NCBI RefSeq assembly: GCF_009380165.1
Contig: NZ_WHUF01000004.1
Coordinates: forward strand, 620,001 to 684,000
Direction: 5' to 3'
DNA: 64,000 bases
DNA from: Rugamonas rivuli
Lineage (GTDB): Bacteria; Pseudomonadota; Gammaproteobacteria; Burkholderiales; Burkholderiaceae_D
Part shown: positions 57,594 through 64,000 of the stretch, one piece after another
Layout: each line of letters opens with the position of its first letter
Numbering within the stretch: position 1 is the first letter of the stretch
The notes under the pieces: model-generated
What the model saw: only the letters and a program-made list of their open reading frames with translations
Database searches by the model: none
What the model was told of the DNA's origin: nothing
Program-made: the position numbers and the translations under genes

Positions 57594-58052
57594 CCACCCA
57601 AGGGCTTGGGTATTCAAAAGCGCAACTTAGTCTAATTCGGTCCAATTGGAGCTGAATGAGGCTAATTCAGTCTACTATTTGCAAGCGTAGTCTAAAACGG
57701 CCCATGAATCCGGGAGCAAAGTCTAATTTGATCCCGTTTTAAAGGCGAAAAGTCTAAAACGAACCATAGTCCTGTTCCGGCGTCTAACTTTTAGACCCAT
57801 TTCAAAGGACTTCAACCGGGGCCCCTTTACCGAACAACAGCGAAGGCGCGCAATCAAAGAGGTTGATGCATCCGAATTGGTCTAAACCGTCTTGGCGGAG
57901 AGTCTAATTCGGTCCCAAGGTTGCTTTGCAGAGTCGATTTCAGTCTAAAGAATTCGCCGCCCCGCCGATTCTAGACGCCATTAGACGGAAGTGGCGCGGT
58001 TTCGACCGAATTAGACTCTGTGGCTAAAAGGAATGCCCAACTCCCGGGGCGG
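57594..58052. repeat. phased AGTCTAA motif array with inverted ends (possible miniature transposon)
   Basis: Forward copies of AGTCTAATTCGGTCC-like motifs start at 57629, 57659, 57689, 57720, 57751 and 57781 (spacing 30-31 bp) and again at 57879, 57901 and 57942. Reverse copies start at 57987 and 58017. The outermost pair, AGTCTAATTCGGTC at 57629-57642 and its exact complement at 58004-58017, form perfect 14-bp inverted repeats. Each end also has partial copies 30 and 40 bp inward (57659/57669 and 57987/57977). Outside the 14-bp arms the two flanks still match in inverted orientation at about 20 of 35 positions. Motif 57782-57796 is itself a palindrome. There is no gene inside. This looks like transposase-binding sites at the two ends of a collapsed Tn7-, Mu- or Tn5053-like element. 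Confidence 0.6.
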
Positions 58053-58057
58053 CGAAC

Positions 58058-59305
58058 CTAATTTTTCTGCGTCAGCGACTGGCCAATATCGAGCGGGCGG
58101 ATATCGAGCCGCATGTTTAGTATCGAATAGCTCTGCGGCGCGGCCGATGCGTAGCCGACGCTGTCGCGCGTTTTGCTGAAGGTGAACTGGAAGCCCAGCT
58201 CCGGCAGCGCCGTGTTGCGCCCGCTGGTGGCGATGCCTATCGCTTCGCTGCGGCGGTTGTTCATCAAATTCTCCATCAGCTCCACCACCGCGTTCTTGCC
58301 CAGGATATCGGCCGAAAACACCGGATCGCGCAGCACCGCCGCATGCGCCCTCAACTTGCCGGACGCCTTGGCCTCCGACGGCGTGAAGGTATGCGTGCCC
58401 AGATCGTACTTGTCGCCCCGGTCCAGATAGCTGATGACAGCATTGGAGACATTGAAGCCGCCGCTGGCAGGATCGGTAGTCGCACGCGACAGGTCGATCA
58501 GCAGCGCGCCCTTGTGGCCGACGATCTCCACCCGGCGCCGGCTATCGACCACCATCGCCGTATTCTCATCGATGCCCAGCCCGAACTTGTAGCCCTTCTT
58601 GAGCATGGCCGGTATCATGCGCGCGAAGCGGCCGCGCACCAGCAGGTGCTGGTCGACGAACACGTCGTCGCCGATAAAGCCCAGTCCCGGCGCGATCTCC
58701 CTGCCCTCGGTCACGCCGCCGCGCAGGGTGGCGAACACCGTATTCGGCGCATAGAACATGGTGCTGCTCATGATGGCCGCGCCGGCGCTGCTGCCCGCCA
58801 CCACGCCGCCGTTGCGGTACAGATCCCACACCGCGTCCAGCACCGCGCTGCGGCTGCCGTCCTCGCGCACCAGCGCCTGCGTGATGCGCGCCTGGTCGCC
58901 ACCGACGAAGAACACGCCGCCGGCGCCGCGCACCGCCGCCGCCAGCTCCGGATCGTCGGCCACCTTGCGGAAATCGCTGTCGGCCAGCTTGACGGCCAGC
59001 GGCACCAGGAAGGCGTCCGCGCCATACTGATTGAGCCGGGCGACAATGGCCTCGCCCACCGGCGCAGGATCGGCGGCGGCCGACGGCAGCACCGCCACCC
59101 GCGCCCCCGGCCCGCCCGCCAGCAGCACGATGCGCTGCCAGACATCGGCATTGTCGGCCCGCAGATTACCGCCGATGATGACCAGCGACCCCTTGGGTCC
59201 CGACGCCGGCGCGGGCGAGGCGCCCTGCGCCGCCAGCGCCCCGCCCAGCGGCACCGCCAGCATCAGCGCCGCCTGTAGGCAGTGCTTCAAGATTGACATC
59301 CGCAT
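58058..59305 (-). CDS. secreted cyanophycinase-like peptidase S51
   Basis: 415 residues with a signal peptide (MRMSILKHCLQAALMLAVPL onward, ending near ALAAQG). Domain order is that of cyanophycinase: GSLVIIGGNLRADNADVWQR, GGVFFVGGDQARITQAL, the nucleophile motif AGSSAGAAIM, VDQHLLVRGRFARMIPAML, and GLGIDENTAMVV. Cyanophycinases cut the storage polymer cyanophycin (poly-Asp with Arg side groups) to beta-Asp-Arg; secreted forms (CphE) attack external polymer. A second copy lies 75 bp upstream. The downstream end nearly touches the repeat array. Confidence 0.87.
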   Translation of the reverse strand: MRMSILKHCLQAALMLAVPLGGALAAQGASPAPASGPKGSLVIIGGNLRADNADVWQRIVLLAGGPGARVAVLPSAAADPAPVGEAIVARLNQYGADAFLVPLAVKLADSDFRKVADDPELAAAVRGAGGVFFVGGDQARITQALVREDGSRSAVLDAVWDLYRNGGVVAGSSAGAAIMSSTMFYAPNTVFATLRGGVTEGREIAPGLGFIGDDVFVDQHLLVRGRFARMIPAMLKKGYKFGLGIDENTAMVVDSRRRVEIVGHKGALLIDLSRATTDPASGGFNVSNAVISYLDRGDKYDLGTHTFTPSEAKASGKLRAHAAVLRDPVFSADILGKNAVVELMENLMNNRRSEAIGIATSGRNTALPELGFQFTFSKTRDSVGYASAAPQSYSILNMRLDIRPLDIGQSLTQKN

Positions 59306-59320
59306 AATCGCTCCCGCAAT

Positions 59321-59354
59321 GAAAAATGGGATGGCGCCCGAGGCACCATCCCAT
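59321..59354 (-). terminator. hairpin between the two cyanophycinase-like genes
   Basis: Stem ATGGGATGG/CCATCCCAT with inner GC pairs, followed on the minus strand by TTTTCAT. It lies 27 bp past the stop of the upstream copy and may partly end its transcript before the second gene. Confidence 0.7.
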
Positions 59355-59380
59355 CCAATATACCCGATTTCGCGTGGCCG

Positions 59381-60703
59381 CTAGCGGTAGCGGTACAGCG
59401 GCTGCTGCAGCTGTATCGGGCGGATATCCATGCGCAGCTTGAGCACCGAATACGCCTCCACCTCGGTCGAACTGTAGCCGACGCTGTTGATCGTTTTACT
59501 GAAGCGGAACTCGAAGCCCAGGTCCGGATAGGCGTCGCGCGGATTGCCGAAGGCGATGCCGATGGCTTCCTGCTGCGCGTTGTCGATCAGGTTGACCATC
59601 AGGTCCAGCACCGCGTTGTTCCCCAGGATGTCGTTGGTGAACACCGGCTCGCGGGTATCGGGCTGGTTGGGATCGAGCTTGTTGTCCGCCTTGTCCGCCG
59701 ACGGCGTGAACTCGCGCGTCACCAGGTTGAACTTGTCGCCCCGGTCCAGATAACTGATGGTGGCGTTGCTGATGTTGAAGCCCTTGATGCCGCGGTCCGT
59801 GATCGCCGCCGACAGGTCCAGCAGCAGCGCGCCGCTGTAGCCGATGATCTCCACGTCGCGCTTGGCGTTGACCACCATCGCACTGTTCTCGTCGATGCCC
59901 AGGCCGATCTGGTAGCCCTTCTTCAGCATCACCGGGATCATGCGGGCGAAGCGGCCGCGCACCAGCAGGTGCTGGTCGACGAACACGTCGTCGCCGATGA
60001 AGCCCAGGCCCGAGGCGATCTCGTGGCCGTCGTTGACGCCCTGCTTGAGCATGTCCAGCGTCGGCTTGGCGTCGTAGAACATGGTGGTGCTCATGATGGC
60101 CGCGCCGGCGCTGCTGCCGGCCACCACGCCGCCGTCGCGGTACACGTCCCACACCGCGTCCAGCGCCGCCGTGTGCTTGCCGTCCGGGCGCACCAGCGCC
60201 TTGGTGATGCGCGCCTGGTCGCCGCCGGTGAAGTAGATGCCGGTGGCCGAATGGATGGCCGCCACCACTTCAGGATCCTCGGCCGCCTTGCGGTAGTCGC
60301 TATTGGGCAGCGTCACGCCCAGCGGAATGAAGAAAGCCTGGGCGCCGTACTGATTGAGCTTGTTGACCGTGTTCTGGGCCGATTTCTCGGGATTGATCGA
60401 GGCCGAGCCGAACACGCCGATGCGCGCGCCCTTGCCGCCGGCCAGCATGACGATGCGCTGCCAGACTTCGGCGTTGTCGGCGCGCAGACCGCCGCCGATG
60501 ATGACCAGGTTGCCCGCCGGCGGCGCCAGCACCGGCTTGGGCGGCGGCACCGCCTTGGCCGGCTTGCTGGACTTGACCAGCACCTGCGGGGTCTTGCCGG
60601 CCGGCGTGGAAACCGCCACCTGCGCCGCGCACACGCCGCCGCCGACGAATACCAGCAGCCATAGCATGACGAGACGCCGCAGCGTAAAACCTGTTAATTT
60701 CAT
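59381..60703 (-). CDS. secreted cyanophycinase-like peptidase S51 (second copy)
   Basis: 440 residues. ATG 60703 has a GGAAGGG ribosome-binding site and gives a signal sequence (FTLRRLVMLWLLVFVGGGVCAAQ); a longer frame upstream is not signal-like. After a Lys/Pro-rich linker the S51 domain shows NLVIIGGGLRADNAEVWQR, GIYFTGGDQARITKALV, AGSSAGAAIMSTTMFY and VDQHLLVRGRFARMIPVML. It shares most of its length with the gene downstream, so the two arose by tandem duplication and have since diverged, mainly in the signal/linker and C-terminal regions. Confidence 0.87.
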   Translation of the reverse strand: MKLTGFTLRRLVMLWLLVFVGGGVCAAQVAVSTPAGKTPQVLVKSSKPAKAVPPPKPVLAPPAGNLVIIGGGLRADNAEVWQRIVMLAGGKGARIGVFGSASINPEKSAQNTVNKLNQYGAQAFFIPLGVTLPNSDYRKAAEDPEVVAAIHSATGIYFTGGDQARITKALVRPDGKHTAALDAVWDVYRDGGVVAGSSAGAAIMSTTMFYDAKPTLDMLKQGVNDGHEIASGLGFIGDDVFVDQHLLVRGRFARMIPVMLKKGYQIGLGIDENSAMVVNAKRDVEIIGYSGALLLDLSAAITDRGIKGFNISNATISYLDRGDKFNLVTREFTPSADKADNKLDPNQPDTREPVFTNDILGNNAVLDLMVNLIDNAQQEAIGIAFGNPRDAYPDLGFEFRFSKTINSVGYSSTEVEAYSVLKLRMDIRPIQLQQPLYRYR

Positions 60704-60716
60704 GTTGCCCTTCCGA

Positions 60717-60750
60717 TGAAAACCGGCGCCTGGGCTCTCGCCCGGCGCCG
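60717..60750 (-). terminator. hairpin after the TonB-dependent receptor gene
   Basis: On the minus strand CGGCGCCGGGC pairs with GCCCAGGCGCCG around GAGA with one bulged base, followed by GTTTTC. It lies between the receptor stop (60812) and the cyanophycinase start, so it may separate or attenuate the two units. Confidence 0.65.
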
Positions 60751-60811
60751 TCGATAATGCAGATGATACCAATCTATTACTGAATACGGCTTAAACCATC
60801 ATTACGTTACA

Positions 60812-63580
60812 TTACTTGAAGGCGTAATTGGCGCTGGCGTAGAAGCGGCGGCCGCGCGGATCGGTGTAGGTTGGATCATAGCCGGAGATGAAGAATGCGG
60901 CCTGATTCGAGTACGGCGGCGCGGTGTTGAACAGGTTCTGCACCCCGGCGCGCAGCTTGAAAGCCTTGCTGACCTGCCAGGCGCCCGACATGTCCCACAA
61001 CGAATACGCCTTCACGCGGTTGGCCGCCACCACCGTGCCGCCGTTGGTGTCGATCGCCGAATTCTGGTCTTCATAGCCGGCCGAATACGTGTTGGACAGG
61101 CTGGCCGAGTACGGCCCCTGGTCCCAGTCGAAGGTGACGGTGTGGCGCCAGCGCGGCACCACGCCGTCGGTGACGAAGCGTCCCAGATTGCTCACGTAGG
61201 GATCGCCGACCGCGTTCTGGATCTTCGAATTGAGCACATAAGTACCCGACAGGTGGCCGCCGAAGCTGCCGGCCCAGGTCTTCACGCCGCGGAAGTCCAG
61301 CACCAGGTCCAGGCCGGAGGCCAGCTGGGCGCCGCGGTTTTCCTTGTGCAGTTCGATGTAGTCGATCTGGCCGTTGTCCAGGCGGTGCACCAGGTTGCCG
61401 TACTTGGCCAGGTTGCCCAGGATGATGTCGTCGCCGATCTCGCTGATCAGGTCCGTGCGCTTGATGTTCCAGTAGTCCAGCGTCATCGACGCCTGCTTGG
61501 TCGGCTCGATCACCATGCCCACCGAGTACTGGCGGCTGTGCTCAGGCTTCAGGTTGGCGTTCGAATAGCGGCGGGTCTCCCAGGCGTCGGCGCAGTCGGC
61601 GTAGTTGTTGTCCACCGTGGCGCAGTAGGCCGGATCGGGCAGCGTGGCGGTGCTGCTGACCAGCGTCGGGCGGTACAGGTCCGACATCGACGGCGCGCGG
61701 AAGCCGCGGCCGGCCGAGGCTCGGAACAGCATGGTCTTGACCGGCGTGTAGGTGATGCCCACTTTCGGGCTGGCGGCGCCGCCGACCACCTGATAGTGAT
61801 CGTAGCGCGCCGACAGCTGCGCTTCCCACTGCTTGGTGAACGGCAGCAGCAGCTCGCCGTACACCGCTTGCACGGTGCGCTTGTCGCTGGTCGGACGGCC
61901 GCCATCTGGGGCCGCGTCGTTGTTGATGTTATCGCTCAGCAGCAGCGCCGACGGCGTGAAGTCGGTGCGCTCGTGGCGCACCTCGCCGCCCACCGCCAGT
62001 GCCGCCTCGCCGCCGGCCAGCGTGCCCACCGCGTGCGAAACCTTGAAGTCGATCGAATCCATCACGCCGCGCGCGTGGCGCACGTCGTCGTTGACCTGGA
62101 TGGAATCGAGCAGCGCGCGGCCGGCCGCGTCGGATGGGCCGAAGGGATTGATCACGCCATCGTAGATGCCCTTCACCAGCTTGTCGTACAGCAGATAGCC
62201 GTGGGTGTCCTTGTCCTTGATGGTGTTGACGCTGTGGTTCAAGCCGATGTCGTAGTCGAAGCCGTTGGCGCTGCCGGTCAGGCCCACCACGTAGCGCTGG
62301 CTTTCGCTGGTCAACTCGCTGGTGCGGCGGCCGCCGTCGTTGAGGCGGATGCGCAGCTCGACATCGCCGACCACGTCGTCGTCGGCACTGGCCTCGTCCG
62401 AATCCAGGTTGTACTTGGCCAGCGCCGGAATCTTCTTGTAATTGATGTTCGCCCGCACCCGCGCCGACGAGGCCACATAGGTAGTCTTCGAGCGGCTCAG
62501 CGCCACCTCGGCGAACAGCTGGTTGTTGGCGTTCAGCTGCAGCACGCCGCGGCTCAGCAGGTTGGCCTTGTCCGACTTCGGATACAGCTCCGTGTCGCCC
62601 ATGTAGTTGTAGGTGCAGGCATCGACGCCGCCGATGCCGGCCGGCAGATACAGGTTGGCCGGCGCCGAGCATCCCGGCACCGACGGATTGATGGTGCGGT
62701 TGGTCAGCGGCTTGCCGTTGATGGTGAAGCCGTTGTCGTTCAGGTAGTCGCGCTGGGCGCCGGTCAGGCGGATATTGGCCGGCGACGTGTAGCCGGACAG
62801 CAGGTGCGGCAGACGCTCGGGGATGTGCAGGTTGTCGATGAACTTGCGCTGCGAGGTGCTCAGCGCGTCGGTGCGCTGCAGGTCCGCCACCATGAAGACA
62901 TTGTAGCCGTCCTTGGCCACGTCGCCGGTGCCGGCGGTCAGCGTGGCGGTGCGCTTGCCGGCGCCGCCCTCCTTGGTCTTGCTGCCGTAGGCGTTCAGCT
63001 CCACGCCCTGGAAGTCCTTGCGGGTGATGAAGTTGATCACGCCGCCGATGGCGTCGGTGCCGTACAGCGCCGAGGCGCCGTCCAGCAGCACTTCCACGCG
63101 CTGGATGGCGGCGGCCGGGATGTTGTTCAAGTCGACGCCGGTGTCGTCGCCGGGCGAGGCGAAGTTGGCCATGCGGCGGCCGTTGAGCAGCACCAGCGTG
63201 GACGAGGTGCCGATGCCGCGCAGGTTGGCGCTGTTGAAGCCGCGCTGGTCATGGCCGTCGGTGATGCTGGCGCCGTCGGTCAGGCCGCCGACGTTGGCCG
63301 ACACGCGCGCCATCAGTTCCGAAGCGGTGGTGACGCCGGCCTTCTCGATCTCCTCGCGGGTGATGACCTGCACCGGCAATGCGGTTTCCGATTCGATGCG
63401 GCGGATCGCCGAGCCGGTGATCTCCACCTTGGGAATCGGCGCGGCGCTGGTGGCGGCCGGCGCATCCTGCGCCACTGCCGGCTGGACCAGCGCCAGCAAA
63501 CCCGTCACCGCGCCCACGCTCAAGGCCAGTCGCACCGACTGTGTCATCGTCGTTACCCGCATGCTGTGTACTTCACCCAT
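60812..63580 (-). CDS. TonB-dependent outer-membrane receptor
   Basis: 922 residues. Signal peptide in the first about 38 residues (LALSVGAVTGLLALVQPAVAQ). The plug domain follows: KVEITGSAIRRIESETALPVQVITREEIEKAG-like (seen as VQVITREEIEKAGVTTASEL), NLRGIGTSSTLVLLNGRRMA and VEVLLDGASALYGTDAIGGVIN. The remainder is a 22-strand barrel with late motifs KVGITYTPVKTMLFRASAGRGFRAPSMSD-like (ASAGRGFRAPSMSDLY). It belongs to the large SusC-like/oligopeptide-type TonB receptors, not an obvious siderophore type; I see no Fur box upstream. Neighbouring secreted peptidases suggest uptake of peptides such as beta-Asp-Arg (inference). Confidence 0.93.
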   Translation of the reverse strand: MGEVHSMRVTTMTQSVRLALSVGAVTGLLALVQPAVAQDAPAATSAAPIPKVEITGSAIRRIESETALPVQVITREEIEKAGVTTASELMARVSANVGGLTDGASITDGHDQRGFNSANLRGIGTSSTLVLLNGRRMANFASPGDDTGVDLNNIPAAAIQRVEVLLDGASALYGTDAIGGVINFITRKDFQGVELNAYGSKTKEGGAGKRTATLTAGTGDVAKDGYNVFMVADLQRTDALSTSQRKFIDNLHIPERLPHLLSGYTSPANIRLTGAQRDYLNDNGFTINGKPLTNRTINPSVPGCSAPANLYLPAGIGGVDACTYNYMGDTELYPKSDKANLLSRGVLQLNANNQLFAEVALSRSKTTYVASSARVRANINYKKIPALAKYNLDSDEASADDDVVGDVELRIRLNDGGRRTSELTSESQRYVVGLTGSANGFDYDIGLNHSVNTIKDKDTHGYLLYDKLVKGIYDGVINPFGPSDAAGRALLDSIQVNDDVRHARGVMDSIDFKVSHAVGTLAGGEAALAVGGEVRHERTDFTPSALLLSDNINNDAAPDGGRPTSDKRTVQAVYGELLLPFTKQWEAQLSARYDHYQVVGGAASPKVGITYTPVKTMLFRASAGRGFRAPSMSDLYRPTLVSSTATLPDPAYCATVDNNYADCADAWETRRYSNANLKPEHSRQYSVGMVIEPTKQASMTLDYWNIKRTDLISEIGDDIILGNLAKYGNLVHRLDNGQIDYIELHKENRGAQLASGLDLVLDFRGVKTWAGSFGGHLSGTYVLNSKIQNAVGDPYVSNLGRFVTDGVVPRWRHTVTFDWDQGPYSASLSNTYSAGYEDQNSAIDTNGGTVVAANRVKAYSLWDMSGAWQVSKAFKLRAGVQNLFNTAPPYSNQAAFFISGYDPTYTDPRGRRFYASANYAFK

Positions 63581-63739
63581 AATTTTCTCTCTGGCGGTTA
63601 TGTAAATAATTCTATTAAACTAACTGTACGCACATCGCCGCGAAAACTCAAGAAACCGGCCCCCCTTTCGCCGCCCAGCGATTTACTTTGTGAAAATAGT
63701 GCTACATACTCAATCTTTGTCGAAAAAGTCCGCCCCGCC

Positions 63740-64000
63740 ATGCAAGTACACAAACATCCCATCTCCGGCCCGCACAGCAACGCCGCCTTCGAACTGACCA
63801 GCCTCCACTTCGGCGCCCCGGGCGCCGGCAAGAAGGTCTACATCCAGGCCTCGCTGCACGCCGACGAAGTGCCCGGCATGCTGGTGGCGCAGTATCTGCG
63901 CAAGACGCTGACGGCGCTCGATGCGGCCGGCCGCATCGCCGGCGAAGTGATACTGGTGCCGGCCGCGAACCCGATCGGCCTGGCGCAGGCCATCCACGGC
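63740..64000 (+). CDS. succinylglutamate desuccinylase/aspartoacylase family protein (3' end outside window)
   Basis: 87 N-terminal codons visible. The start MQVHKHPISGPHSNAAFELT leads to VYIQASLHADEVPGMLVAQYL, where HADE carries the first zinc ligands (HxxE) of the AstE/AspA M14-like family. GEVILVPAANPIGLAQ follows as in that family. Such enzymes split N-acyl amino acids or small peptides. It is divergent from the TonB receptor across about 160 bp, so it may share regulation with the cyanophycinase/receptor cluster. Confidence 0.85.
   Translation, partial: MQVHKHPISGPHSNAAFELTSLHFGAPGAGKKVYIQASLHADEVPGMLVAQYLRKTLTALDAAGRIAGEVILVPAANPIGLAQAIHG

Noticed and set aside
57443..57655. A 70-codon frame upstream of the repeat array
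   Set aside because: It has no domain or ribosome-binding site and ends inside the repeats; most likely chance.
57629..57800. CRISPR array, because of regularly spaced short motifs
   Set aside because: The repeated unit is only about 7-15 bp and diverges between copies, spacers are about 16 bp, orientation flips at the far end, and no cas genes are seen.
63590..63640. A Fur box upstream of the TonB receptor
   Set aside because: The AT-rich stretch TAAATAATTCTATTAA does not match the 19-bp Fur palindrome well enough.

Overview
The window is high-GC chromosomal DNA of a betaproteobacterium, most likely of the family Oxalobacteraceae (Massilia/Duganella/Janthinobacterium-like). The basis is gene content and order: aroQ-accB-accC-prmA followed by a zinc-ribbon DUF3426 gene, pilS-pilR-ampD beside a YpjD gene, topoisomerase IV genes, lysine/alanine-rich histone-like proteins and a TorF-type porin. 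No rRNA or tRNA gene, CRISPR array, prophage or intact transposase gene was seen. Gene names rest on motifs and order read by eye; no database search was run.

Layout. 1-8.2 kb: mpl (partial, minus strand), then a plus-strand run with a conserved unknown gene, a TlpA-like thioredoxin, aroQ, accB, accC, prmA, a DUF3426 membrane protein and a PfkB-family kinase. 8.2-12.1 kb: a YggT protein, a repetitive histone H1-like gene, a gene-poor GCGC-rich stretch, and the damaged remnant of a hipB-hipA toxin-antitoxin pair. 12.1-16.5 kb: class Ia ribonucleotide reductase (nrdB, nrdA) with two NrdR-box-like sites upstream. 16.5-21.4 kb: ampD, pilR, pilS, a PP0621-like gene and ypjD. 21.4-29.4 kb: a taurine/nitrate-type ABC transporter, an M48 protease with a YjgN protein, a beta-propeller lipoprotein and a lone periplasmic binding protein. 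29.4-39.8 kb: ffh, a SWIB-domain protein, a lytic transglycosylase, proS, rppH, a DUF1841 gene, two small cytochromes c, a MoxR/acetyltransferase/VWA operon and a membrane-anchored acetyltransferase.

39.8-48.1 kb is a complete kdp potassium-uptake locus (small unnamed membrane protein, kdpF, A, B, C, D, E), all on the minus strand, with KdpE-like TTTACACC boxes upstream. Next come a degenerate ParA-like protein, a TorF porin, an intact ParA-like ATPase and a small overlapping gene, followed by parE and parC. 55-57.4 kb holds a secreted Ala/Lys-rich protein and an M64-type metallopeptidase. 57.4-58.05 kb has no gene but contains an array of AGTCTAA-type motifs at about 30-bp spacing, bounded by inverted copies. 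The last 6 kb holds two secreted cyanophycinase-like S51 peptidases, a TonB-dependent receptor and the start of a succinylglutamate desuccinylase/aspartoacylase-family gene, which together suggest use of cyanophycin or related peptides.

The least explained items are the phased motif array at 57.6-58.05 kb, which looks like a miniature or collapsed transposon, and the pair of equal-length ParA-like proteins, one without a usable P-loop, on either side of a porin gene.
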